In this document: in pieces, positions 14,724-21,157 of the stretch | Numbering within the stretch: the stretch's first letter is position 1 | Layout: each line of letters starts with the position of its first letter | Assembly: GCA_001780955.1 (NCBI GenBank) | Contig: MFJR01000015.1 | Span: forward strand, 51,989-94,587 | Direction: 5' to 3' | Origin: Candidatus Gottesmanbacteria bacterium RIFCSPLOWO2_01_FULL_39_12b | GTDB lineage: Bacteria > Patescibacteriota > Microgenomatia > 2-02-FULL-39-11 | DNA length: 42,599 nt | The notes under the pieces: generated by a model | Databases searched by the model: none | Told to the model about the DNA's origin: nothing | The model's input: only the letters and a program-made list of their open reading frames with translations | Translations under genes and position numbers: made by a program

Positions 14724-15593
14724 TTACAGTTCCTCGAGTTTGACGTTTTCGGGGTGTTTTTCTTTCACCAGATCAAGGTATTTTTCGGTAGTTGAGAGGC
14801 GCTTATGACCTACCAGCTTACTGATGACAGTTAAAGGAGTACCGGAAGCCAGATGGTGAGCAATGAAGGTATGGCGCAGATCATTGACTTTGGCTCCTTC
14901 AATACCGGCTGATTTGAAATAACGATCAATGGTTGTTCTGATGTTTCTTACTAATAAGGGTCGGCCGGTTTTAGTGACAAATAATGCCCCATCTTCCGAT
15001 TTTGGTCTAGAAGAAAGCCAATTTTGTATAGCTGCTTTAGCAGCCTTATTTAATGGAACATTACGCTCCTGGTGTCCTTCCAGTGCCTCTACCATAAGAT
15101 CTTTGTCTTTGAGGTTATCAAGTTTGAGATTAGCCAGTTCACCAATACGAATACCTGTTTGCAGGAAAAGTTCAACGATAGCATAAGTGCGAATATCACT
15201 TCTACAAGCGTCTCTAAGAGCCCTGTATTCCATTTTACTTAAGATTCTGGGTGGTTTTACTTCATAGCGAGGGTGGGTAATTTCAGAGGCCGGATTGATG
15301 CTTAGAGTGTTTTGAGATTTAAGAAAACGATAGAATGTTTTAATTGAATTTATTTTTCGCGATAGAGATTTAGGAGTATAACCATCTGCGGATAGTTTTT
15401 TTAGAAATGCTTCTAAATCCAATTTTTCTACTTCCACGATGGTTTTTTTACCCAGGTCTTCCAGAAACTTAACTAACTGTTCGATATCCTTGCTGTATGC
15501 TAAAATAGTAGCATGTGCACGGCGTAAATTAGTCAAATAATCAACGAATTGTTGATGACTAGTTTTAAACTCGGCGTTTTTTTCTGAAGTCAT
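14724..15593 (-). CDS. Xer-type tyrosine recombinase
   Basis: 289 residues from the ATG at 15593. N-terminal SAM-like core-binding domain (HQQFVDYLTNLRRAHATILAYSKDIEQLVKFL) and C-terminal catalytic domain: Arg in TGIRIGEL, LRHTF with the second Arg, VGHKRLSTTEKY with the His and the nucleophilic Tyr. The residue usually His in H-x-L-R is Asn here (VNDLRHTF). Either the chromosomal dimer-resolution enzyme of this genome or the integrase of the neighbouring accessory stretch; length and architecture fit Xer. An upstream frame reaches 15629, but the promoter (complement 15601-15629) covers that part. Confidence 0.85.
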   Translation of the reverse strand: MTSEKNAEFKTSHQQFVDYLTNLRRAHATILAYSKDIEQLVKFLEDLGKKTIVEVEKLDLEAFLKKLSADGYTPKSLSRKINSIKTFYRFLKSQNTLSINPASEITHPRYEVKPPRILSKMEYRALRDACRSDIRTYAIVELFLQTGIRIGELANLKLDNLKDKDLMVEALEGHQERNVPLNKAAKAAIQNWLSSRPKSEDGALFVTKTGRPLLVRNIRTTIDRYFKSAGIEGAKVNDLRHTFIAHHLASGTPLTVISKLVGHKRLSTTEKYLDLVKEKHPENVKLEEL

Positions 15594-15600
15594 GGAGCCT

Positions 15601-15629
15601 ATAATACATCTAGAAAGGTTATTTGTCAA
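15601..15629 (-). promoter_or_regulatory. Promoter of the recombinase gene
   Basis: On the minus strand TTGACA (complement 15624-15629), a 17-base spacer and TATTAT (complement 15601-15606), ending 7 bases before the ATG at 15593. The mRNA should start at or next to the start codon. TATAAT also reads on the plus strand at 15600-15605, towards the ftsB-like gene. Confidence 0.75.
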
Positions 15630-15635
15630 TAATCT

Positions 15636-15977
15636 ATGCGCAATAGATATCTAAATTTCATACTCATAGGAATTTGTTTACTCTTAATTATTAACCTGAT
15701 TCGAACTTGGTGGCAGCTTCAAGGTAGGGGAGATGTCGTGAAAAAAGCCGAGGAGAGATTGGACCAGGCTCTGGATTTACAAAAAAAGTTAGAAAGAGAT
15801 TTAGCTAGAGTAAAGAATCCTAAATTTATTGAGCAACAGGCACGGAATAAATTGAATTTGACTAAAGAAGGAGATGTGGTTTTGATTATGCCTCAGATTA
15901 CACCTGAGATGGAGCCTACGCAAATACCGGTTGATACCTCATCGAACTTAGAGAAGTGGCTAAAAGTATTCTTATAA
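15636..15977 (+). CDS. FtsB/DivIC-like septum formation protein
   Basis: 113 residues with the typical plan: short cytoplasmic start, one membrane helix (FILIGICLLLIINLI, about residues 8-22), then a coiled coil (VVKKAEERLDQALDLQKKLERDLARVKNPKFIEQQARNKLNLTKEGDVVLIMP). The N-P-x-F-I-E-x-x-A-R-x-x-L pattern is the DivIC/FtsB hallmark. It would link early and late divisome proteins outside the membrane. Divergent from the recombinase gene. Confidence 0.8.
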   Translation: MRNRYLNFILIGICLLLIINLIRTWWQLQGRGDVVKKAEERLDQALDLQKKLERDLARVKNPKFIEQQARNKLNLTKEGDVVLIMPQITPEMEPTQIPVDTSSNLEKWLKVFL

Positions 15978-16011
15978 GTCTATTACGAGCTTAAGTCGAA
16001 GTTTTGAAGAG

Positions 16012-16084
16012 TGCCAGGGGAGAGGATCGAACTCTCGACCTACAGTTTATGATACTGTCGCTACTACCACTGAGCTACCCTGGC
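16012..16084 (-). tRNA. tRNA-Met (elongator), anticodon CAU
   Basis: On the minus strand: acceptor GCCAGGG/CCCTGGC, anticodon stem ACAGT/ACTGT with loop ATCATAA (anticodon CAT), T arm GAGAG TTCGATC CTCTC, discriminator A. The paired first acceptor base pair marks it as an elongator. With a UAU tRNA-Ile in the window, decoding Met rather than lysidine-Ile is more likely. Confidence 0.85.
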
Positions 16085-16137
16085 GATTTTAATAACTTAT
16101 TTTACGTTATAAGCTGGATATTTTCAATAAATTAGGA

Positions 16138-16143
16138 TATAAT
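16138..16143 (+). promoter_or_regulatory. -10 element of tRNA-fMet
   Basis: TATAAT 8 bases before the tRNA 5' end, with a poor -35 (TGGATA, 16115-16120) 17 bases upstream. Confidence 0.5.
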
Positions 16144-16151
16144 AATAATAT

Positions 16152-16224
16152 CGCGGGGTAGTGTACAGTTGCACAGGAGGCTCATAATCTCCTAGGCCGG
16201 GTGCGACTCCCGGCTCCGCAACCA
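16152..16224 (+). tRNA. Initiator tRNA-fMet, anticodon CAU
   Basis: Acceptor CGCGGGG/CTCCGCA has the unpaired C1-A72 that marks bacterial initiators. Anticodon stem GGAGG/TCTCC with loop CTCATAA, T stem CCGGG/CCCGG, and encoded CCA at 16222-16224. The anticodon stem lacks the usual run of three G-C pairs (A-T in the middle, G-T at the bottom), and D and variable loops are short. Confidence 0.85.
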
Positions 16225-16234
16225 AGAACCAAAT

Positions 16235-16260
16235 AGCGCCTGACAAGGCGCTGTTTTATT
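16235..16260 (+). terminator. Terminator of tRNA-fMet
   Basis: AGCGCCT (16235-16241), loop GACA, AGGCGCT (16246-16252), then GTTTTATT. Confidence 0.85.
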
Positions 16261-16381
16261 ATTCTGCAGAAGAATCTCTATCTCACTCTTCAATATCAGG
16301 ATATTGTTCCGGAGTTTCTCCATGCTTGTTGATCACTTGCTGCTTTTTGCAATACTATTGTAAGTATTCGTTGATGAAATA

Positions 16382-17335
16382 TTAAACAGTGACGTTACGC
16401 TTACGTTTCCTTTCTTTCATATATCGCTCGATTGCTGCTTTCGTGGTTACCCATATTCTTTTCTCTTTATGTGCTTCGATTTTCCCATATCTGGCAAGCA
16501 AATTAAGATATTTTTCTGAATACGGCGTCAATTTGCTGATTTCGGATAAAGAGAAATATTTTTGACTTTTCTTTGTTGCAGGGAATAGTACCTTCAGATA
16601 GATATTGAGCGACCGCTCGACTGCCTGAGCAAGAAAACGAATGAGCGGCTGATATACTTCTTTATCTGCTTGAGAAAGTACGCGGTAATATTTCCGACGG
16701 TCATTTTTCAGCACAACTACGAGCGGATAACCCTTGTGCATCAAAATAAGATTCATGGCAAGACGAGCAGTCCGCCCGTTCCCGTCAGTGAAGGGATGGA
16801 TATGCACAATTTTGTGATGGAGAAGAGCTGCTTGCTCAATCGGATGAAGATTCTTTTGATTCTTTCTTACCCATTTGATAAGTTCATTCATTGCCGACGA
16901 TACTTGACTGACGTCTGGAGGTGTATGATCCGAACCAGTGATCATGACATTCGTTGTTCTATACACTCCTGCTTCTTCTCTCTCCGTTTCTCGAACTACT
17001 AGTGTATGAAGTGTCCTTATAAATACTTCTGAAATTGTTTGCTGAGAATCGTGCTCGATTGTCTCGTATAAGTAATTCAGCGCTTCGTAATGGTCTTTAG
17101 CCTCCAAATGATCTTTGAGAGGTTTTCCTTTGATTGTTAATCCATCCTGAATCACCCACGCAGTTTCTTTGAGTGTCAACGAATTACCTTCTATAGCATT
17201 CGAGTTGTAAGTCATTTCAATAGAAAACTGTTGTTTCAGTTTCTGTATAATCGTCGGAGGTAAAGGTCGAAGACCATTTAGTTTTGAAAGCTTTTCTTCT
17301 ATCCGGCTATGTAGATTTTGGTCAAGGTAACGCAT
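16382..17335 (-). CDS. Fic family AMPylating enzyme, self-inhibited type
   Basis: 317 residues. The catalytic Fic motif is complete (HPFTDGNGR, residues 180-188, preceded by HHKIVHI), so it should transfer AMP from ATP to a hydroxyl of a target protein. The N-terminal helix holds S-N-A-I-E-G-N (45-51), the [S/T]xxxE[G/N] inhibitory motif that blocks ATP in class II Fic proteins. The C-terminal 65 residues look like a winged-helix domain (SLSEISKLTPYSEKYLNLLARYGKIEAHKEKRIWVTTKAAIERYM), which could bind the palindrome directly upstream. There is no separate antitoxin gene. Plain chromosomal or toxin-like role cannot be told apart from sequence. Confidence 0.92.
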   Translation of the reverse strand: MRYLDQNLHSRIEEKLSKLNGLRPLPPTIIQKLKQQFSIEMTYNSNAIEGNSLTLKETAWVIQDGLTIKGKPLKDHLEAKDHYEALNYLYETIEHDSQQTISEVFIRTLHTLVVRETEREEAGVYRTTNVMITGSDHTPPDVSQVSSAMNELIKWVRKNQKNLHPIEQAALLHHKIVHIHPFTDGNGRTARLAMNLILMHKGYPLVVVLKNDRRKYYRVLSQADKEVYQPLIRFLAQAVERSLNIYLKVLFPATKKSQKYFSLSEISKLTPYSEKYLNLLARYGKIEAHKEKRIWVTTKAAIERYMKERKRKRNVTV

Positions 17336-17342
17336 ATCGTCT

Positions 17343-17381
17343 TAATATGGTATAGATACAAAATTAGTCTATACCATATTA
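17343..17381. promoter_or_regulatory. Palindromic operator between fic and the GIY-YIG gene
   Basis: TAATATGGTATAGA (17343-17356) and its perfect complement TCTATACCATATTA (17368-17381), 11 bases apart. It overlaps the candidate fic promoter on the minus strand (TTGCGA, complement 17390-17395, and TATAGA, complement 17368-17373). Probable binding site of a dimeric regulator, possibly Fic itself through its winged helix. Confidence 0.75.
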
Positions 17382-17452
17382 GATCATATTCGCAATTGTA
17401 TTACAAGTCAGGAAATAGGTTCTAATTTCTTCAAACCTCCACTTAGATACAG

Positions 17453-17458
17453 TATAGT
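17453..17458 (+). promoter_or_regulatory. -10 element of the GIY-YIG gene
   Basis: TATAGT 6 bases before the ATG at 17465; implies a leaderless mRNA. Confidence 0.45.
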
Positions 17459-17464
17459 ATTATT

Positions 17465-17710
17465 ATGTGGTTTGTTTACGTACTCCTTTGTTCGAATCAA
17501 AGTCTATACACCGGGATCACGAAAGATCCTAAACAGCGGTTCCTTGAACACATAAATGGCAAAGGAGGAAGATATACGAGGTCGCATAAACCGGTAAAAA
17601 TAGTCTATAAAGAAGAATCTTCGACAAAAAGCGAGGCTTTAAAAAGAGAAAAACAAATAAAAGGCTGGAGCCGGTTAGAGAAGATAAGAAACTTAAATTT
17701 AAAAACCTGA
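17465..17710 (+). CDS. GIY-YIG nuclease-domain protein, UPF0213 (YhbQ) type
   Basis: 81 residues forming one GIY-YIG domain: VYVLLCSNQSLYTGITKDPKQRFLEHINGKGGRYTRSHKPVKIVYKEE. The G-I-Y is Y-T-G-I with the catalytic Arg in KQRFLEH and the Glu in SEALKREKQIKGW. Stand-alone members are small nucleases of uncertain role in DNA metabolism. The size is normal. Confidence 0.9.
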   Translation: MWFVYVLLCSNQSLYTGITKDPKQRFLEHINGKGGRYTRSHKPVKIVYKEESSTKSEALKREKQIKGWSRLEKIRNLNLKT

Positions 17711-17792
17711 CTTCTCCCAATTCCTGTAATAGTTTTTCAACGGGTAAGAAACTGACGGTGAGCCATCAGAGGTTGCTTCTGAACAATAAGAT

Positions 17793-19388
17793 TTAATTCG
17801 TTATTTCAAACTTAACAATGAGGTTTTTATCTTTTTCATAGATAACATAGTTGGAAAAAGGGCTGTTATAAATATTTTTTAACAATTTCCCTCCTTGAAT
17901 ATCTTCTTCTGATACTTTTTGAAATGAGTAAGATTGAAACTTTTTTACCGAGAGCCATTTGGTTTGCGGATCAATTTGGGCAAAGTCCTGGTAGTCTAGA
18001 GTATTTGGATCGACTTTTTTGTAAAATAAGACATAAATATAAGGCATATTAATGGTATTGTCGATTACTATGGTTTGGTAACTTTTTTCGTTTAGTGAAG
18101 TAAATTTGACTACCTCCTCAAGGCCGTTTTGGAAATACCACTGGGTTATTCCTTGATATAGGGGGCCAAAATAGCTTCTGAAGTAGCTATATTGGAAGTA
18201 GAGGTATAAGGTGACAAATGAGATTATAATGAAACGGGCACCCGTTTGTCTGGTTTTGAAAGTAATTCTAATTAGAAAATCATAACTTAGGAAGATACCA
18301 ATGCTGATTATAAAAATCATAATAGGCAGATAATGCGTAGCTCTTTGGAAATCACCGGAAGGAAGTGTCAGGCTGGGTATTAGCGGAAAAAGAAGTACAA
18401 AAAGACGAAGGGAATTGATTTTGGTTTTATCAAGTTGGGGAAATTGATTTACAAGCGCCTTGTATCGAAAAAACAGGTAAAATAATCCAATATAGTAAAA
18501 CAAGCCCAAAACAGGATTTTCATATCCGTATCCGGGCACGGTTCTGGTAGGATTTATCTCTCCCGGTAAAAACAGGAAGAAGGGTAAATAGTAAGAAAGG
18601 TAATTTTTCAGATAATTTAAAAGGGGATTATTTGTCAAAGAAACTATTGAAATCATTGATAACCGACTTGTGACCGTTTGGGGATTGGTTAAATGGTTGA
18701 TAAAAAGGGGGAGAGCGGTTAGGACGAAAACGATTATTAAAAGGCCGAGTTTCCTAAAAGTCTTCTTCTTCGCTTTAATAACAAGAATTAATGATCCTAT
18801 AATCCAGACAGGCAAGATCCCCTCGATACTTGGATAAGTGTAGAGGGTAAGTCCAAAAAGCAGCCCGGATAATCCCAGAAGAAGATTTCTTTTATGAATG
18901 CTTTGGATTCCAGAATAAAAAACAAACAGACTTAAGGCAGTATAAAAGGGGACGGTATTTGGAGGTATGGACCAGCGGGAGATAGTGACCGCAAATTGTG
19001 ATACGGAAAAGAAAAATGCCATAAGTATCGAAAGTAGATTATTGCCCGTGAGTATTTTACCTAAGTAATACATCAGTATGACGGTTACGAGGGAAAGAGC
19101 GACTACCGACAGTCTTATGGAAAATACAGAAAGGCCAAAGGTAGTTACAAATGGTATCAACTGATAAGTATAGCTGTGTGAAACCCAGTCATTGAAAGCC
19201 TGGAAGGTGACAGGCAGTTTTACCCCGTGATGATCTTTTCCTGTTTGAATAAGTGCATATGCATCATAACCTCCTCCCGCTTCATCTTGCATGAGGCCGG
19301 CCGGGATTTCGGTTAAGCGATAGAGACGCAGGAATGACCCAATCAAAATTATTAGAATTAGTAAGAGTAAAATCGCGGATTTTTTCAT
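17793..19388 (-). CDS. PMT/ArnT-like membrane glycosyltransferase (GT39/GT83 type)
   Basis: 531 residues with roughly eleven to twelve hydrophobic segments. The first outer loop carries RLYRLTEIPAGLMQDEAGGGYDAYALIQTGKDHHGVKLPV, with the D-E pair (about residues 35-36) typical of the dolichyl- or undecaprenyl-phosphate-dependent GT-C transferases. The C-terminal 100 residues form a soluble outer domain. It would move a sugar from a lipid carrier to a protein or lipid outside the membrane; acceptor unknown. Divergent from the MBL hydrolase with only 23 bases between the start codons. Confidence 0.8.
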   Translation of the reverse strand: MKKSAILLLLILIILIGSFLRLYRLTEIPAGLMQDEAGGGYDAYALIQTGKDHHGVKLPVTFQAFNDWVSHSYTYQLIPFVTTFGLSVFSIRLSVVALSLVTVILMYYLGKILTGNNLLSILMAFFFSVSQFAVTISRWSIPPNTVPFYTALSLFVFYSGIQSIHKRNLLLGLSGLLFGLTLYTYPSIEGILPVWIIGSLILVIKAKKKTFRKLGLLIIVFVLTALPLFINHLTNPQTVTSRLSMISIVSLTNNPLLNYLKNYLSYYLPFFLFLPGEINPTRTVPGYGYENPVLGLFYYIGLFYLFFRYKALVNQFPQLDKTKINSLRLFVLLFPLIPSLTLPSGDFQRATHYLPIMIFIISIGIFLSYDFLIRITFKTRQTGARFIIISFVTLYLYFQYSYFRSYFGPLYQGITQWYFQNGLEEVVKFTSLNEKSYQTIVIDNTINMPYIYVLFYKKVDPNTLDYQDFAQIDPQTKWLSVKKFQSYSFQKVSEEDIQGGKLLKNIYNSPFSNYVIYEKDKNLIVKFEITN

Positions 19389-19393
19389 CCTGA

Positions 19394-19400
19394 TATAATA
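19394..19400. promoter_or_regulatory. Shared -10 element for two divergent leaderless genes
   Basis: TATAATA reads as TATAAT on the plus strand (12 bases before ATG 19412) and as TATTAT on the minus strand (6 bases before ATG 19388). The whole intergenic space is 23 bases. Confidence 0.55.
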
Positions 19401-19411
19401 TTAACAATATT

Positions 19412-20161
19412 ATGAAGATTATACCTCTTGGTACCAACGGATTTTTTCCCAGTAACGGGCGCGAAACTACGTGTTTTGCCACTCCTCATAAAGATATATT
19501 AATCATTCTCGATGCAGGAAGCGGCTTATTTCGTTTGGCCGAGCCCGAAGGTCAGAAGTTACTAAGTAAAATAAAAGAGGTTCATCTTTTCCTGTCTCAT
19601 TATCATCTGGATCACACTTTTGGGTTTTACGCCGCCTGGAAATTATTAAAAGGAAAAAAAGTGATCGTATTTGCGGGAGCAGATAAAAAAGTTTTTTCCG
19701 ACCTGGTAAAAGATTACTTTCCGATTGATTATGAAAAGGAATATCAAAACTTCAGCTGGCAGAAATTAAATATAGGAGAAAATCAAACACATAAATACTC
19801 TGTCAGAGTCAGAAAACAGTATCATGGTGGTAGAGGCAGTCTGGCGTTTAGATTCTCTTTTAGTTTGGCTTACGTTACAGACAGCGAGTATTCCAAAGAG
19901 GGGATCGAATTCATCCGCGATGTTAAACTTCTTCTTCATGAACATTACTTAGCTGGTCGTGTTGGAGTTTATTTTGACGGCAAACATGTGACAACAGTAG
20001 GGGCAGCAGCTATAGCTAAAGAAGCGAAGGTTGGGAAGTTAGCCCTAATTCATCATTATCCTTTTGCGGATGAGAAACAGCTGGAAAGCCAGTTAAAACT
20101 GGCAAAGTCAATTTTCCCTAATACTGTTCTTGCAAAAGATCTGGAGGAAATTGAGTTATAA
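19412..20161 (+). CDS. MBL-fold (metallo-beta-lactamase) hydrolase, RNase Z-like
   Basis: 249 residues. Metal-binding motif H-Y-H-L-D-H near residues 63-68 (FLSHYHLDHTFGF), later conserved D in VTDSEYS, H in LLHEHYL and H in LIHHYPF, matching the RNase Z/ArsF-like MBL group. N-terminal IIPLGTNGFFP is the common G-T-x-x-x-x-P start. It lacks an obvious exosite, so tRNA 3' processing is not shown; a phosphodiesterase or other hydrolase is equally possible. Confidence 0.8.
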   Translation: MKIIPLGTNGFFPSNGRETTCFATPHKDILIILDAGSGLFRLAEPEGQKLLSKIKEVHLFLSHYHLDHTFGFYAAWKLLKGKKVIVFAGADKKVFSDLVKDYFPIDYEKEYQNFSWQKLNIGENQTHKYSVRVRKQYHGGRGSLAFRFSFSLAYVTDSEYSKEGIEFIRDVKLLLHEHYLAGRVGVYFDGKHVTTVGAAAIAKEAKVGKLALIHHYPFADEKQLESQLKLAKSIFPNTVLAKDLEEIEL

Positions 20162-20166
20162 AGCTA

Positions 20167-20195
20167 TTGACAATACAATTGTATTATTGTACTAT
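20167..20195 (+). promoter_or_regulatory. Promoter and palindromic operator of the first VapBC module
   Basis: TTGACA (20167-20172), a 17-base spacer and TACTAT (20190-20195), 8 bases before ATG 20204. The spacer contains the perfect 14-base palindrome AATACAATTGTATT (20172-20185) followed by related ATTGTA repeats, the likely binding site for antitoxin autoregulation. Confidence 0.75.
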
Positions 20196-20203
20196 TGTAT
20201 CAT

Positions 20204-20452
20204 ATGAACTGGATTACTACCAATATCAGGTTACCCGAGGATATTTATATGGATTTTAAGATGCAGGCAGCAAGACAACGAAAAAGTGTGGCTGAAATTA
20301 TGCGAAGTAAACTAATACCCATCAAGAAACCACAGAAATTAAATGTAAAAAAATATCTAAAGGAACTTAATAAATTAGCTGAAGAGAATAGGAGACAAAA
20401 TCCAAAACTGAACTTTACCAAAGCCTTGATTGAAATGCGCTACGAACAATGA
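20204..20452 (+). CDS. Ribbon-helix-helix antitoxin, VapB-like
   Basis: 82 residues. The N terminus is a ribbon-helix-helix DNA-binding domain (WITTNIRLPEDIYMDFKMQAARQRKSVAEIMRSKL), and the C-terminal half is charged, as expected for the toxin-binding tail. The ATG at 20204 is chosen over a TTG at 20195 because the -10 element covers the latter. Its stop overlaps the toxin start (ATGA, 20449-20452). Confidence 0.8.
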   Translation: MNWITTNIRLPEDIYMDFKMQAARQRKSVAEIMRSKLIPIKKPQKLNVKKYLKELNKLAEENRRQNPKLNFTKALIEMRYEQ

Positions 20453-20859
20453 TTGTAATAGATACATCTATTGCGGTAAAGTGGATTATGAAAGATGAAG
20501 AAGACAGTGATAAAGCGCTTATCCTTTATCAAAATCATCTTCTTAAGAAAGAAACCATTCTTGTACCCCGTTTGTTATATATTGAAATAGCCAATTCATT
20601 TATCACCAAATCTTCAAGTTCTCTTTCGACAATTGAGAAGAATATTCGTTTTCTCTATGGTGTAAAACTATCTGCATACGATCCAGATGAGAATGATATG
20701 CTTGTAACTGTTCAGCAAGCAAATAAATCAAAGACCACTGTATATGACATGCTTTTCGCAGTGGTGGCAAAAAGACATGATACGATTTTGATTACCGCAG
20801 ATGAAAAATTTGTCCAAAAGACAAAATTTCCTTATGTAAGACTGCTGTCTGAAATTTGA
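20449..20859 (+). CDS. PIN-domain toxin, VapC-like ribonuclease
   Basis: 136 residues. PIN acidic residues are all present: D in VIDTSIAVKW (residue 4), E in LYIEIANSF (about 46), D in TVYDMLFAVVA (about 100) and D in ITADEKF (about 118). Such toxins cut RNA, typically tRNA or rRNA, and are neutralised by the RHH partner upstream. The start overlaps the antitoxin stop by 4 bases. The TTGACA of the next promoter overlaps the stop codon. Confidence 0.88.
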   Translation: MIVIDTSIAVKWIMKDEEDSDKALILYQNHLLKKETILVPRLLYIEIANSFITKSSSSLSTIEKNIRFLYGVKLSAYDPDENDMLVTVQQANKSKTTVYDMLFAVVAKRHDTILITADEKFVQKTKFPYVRLLSEI

Positions 20860-20883
20860 CAGGTATGATATGATAGTAACAAT
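20856..20883 (+). promoter_or_regulatory. Candidate promoter of the T-box/trp operon
   Basis: TTGACA at 20856-20861 overlaps the vapC stop codon; AACAAT at 20878-20883 lies 16 bases downstream. The -10 is weak. Confidence 0.4.
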
Positions 20884-21091
20884 CTAGTAAAACCGATGAT
20901 CCGGATGGTTGGAACCGGGGAGGCGAGCAAGAATATGCTACGGAGGCGAAACCGTAAAAGTCAGCAACGAGTGTCGTACTTCGATAAACTCAGTATAAAG
21001 AACGGAGCTCGTCAAGAACAAGGTTATCTGCTTGATGAGTCCCGCTTGAAGCGGGATTTTTAGTAGGTAATAAATCAAGGTGGCACCGTGG

Positions 21092-21107
21092 TCCGCCAGT
21101 TGGCGGA
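21092..21107. repeat. Dispersed palindrome copy inside the T-box antiterminator
   Basis: TCCGCCAGTTGGCGGA, one base off the common form, exactly between the T-box sequence and its antiterminator partner. Confidence 0.8.
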
Positions 21108-21111
21108 TTAC

Positions 21112-21155
21112 ACCCTTGAGTATCCCAAGTCTGATTTGGGAGAAAGAGGGTTTTA
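21112..21155 (+). terminator. T-box terminator with the trpE ribosome binding site in its 3' arm
   Basis: ACCCT (21112-21116) with AGGGT (21147-21151), an inner TCCCAA/TTGGGA hairpin (21123-21128 with 21135-21140), then TTTATT. The GAGGG in the 3' arm is 7-9 bases before the trpE ATG, so forming the terminator would also hide the ribosome binding site. Confidence 0.7.
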
Positions 21156-21157
21156 TT

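Larger units (their letters stand above)
20885..21155 (+). ncRNA. T-box leader RNA of the trp operon
   Basis: The diagnostic T-box sequence AATCAAGGTGGCACCGTGG lies at 21073-21091. TCAAGG-TG can pair with CACCCTTGA (21111-21119) as antiterminator, while ACCCT (21112-21116) can instead pair with AGGGT (21147-21151) before TTTATT as terminator, the standard T-box switch. Upstream is a distal Stem-I-like hairpin (CCGG...CCGG near 20899-20920), a long stem (CTCGTCAAG...CTTGATGAG, 21008-21039) and a Stem-III-like hairpin (TCCCGCT...AGCGGGA, 21040-21056) followed by five T. I could not place the specifier codon with certainty; UGG is expected. A dispersed palindrome (21092-21107) fills the antiterminator loop. 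An open frame from 21080 across it is spurious. Confidence 0.82.

Noticed and set aside
16261-16381. Minus-strand 20-codon frame ending KKQQVINKHGETPEQYPDIEE
   Set aside because: A stop directly precedes it and no start exists. Perhaps a remnant of a gene tail; not supported.
21080-21157. Open frame reading MAPWSASWRITPL... in front of trpE
   Set aside because: It covers the T-box and terminator. The family start and the GAGGG site place trpE at 21158.
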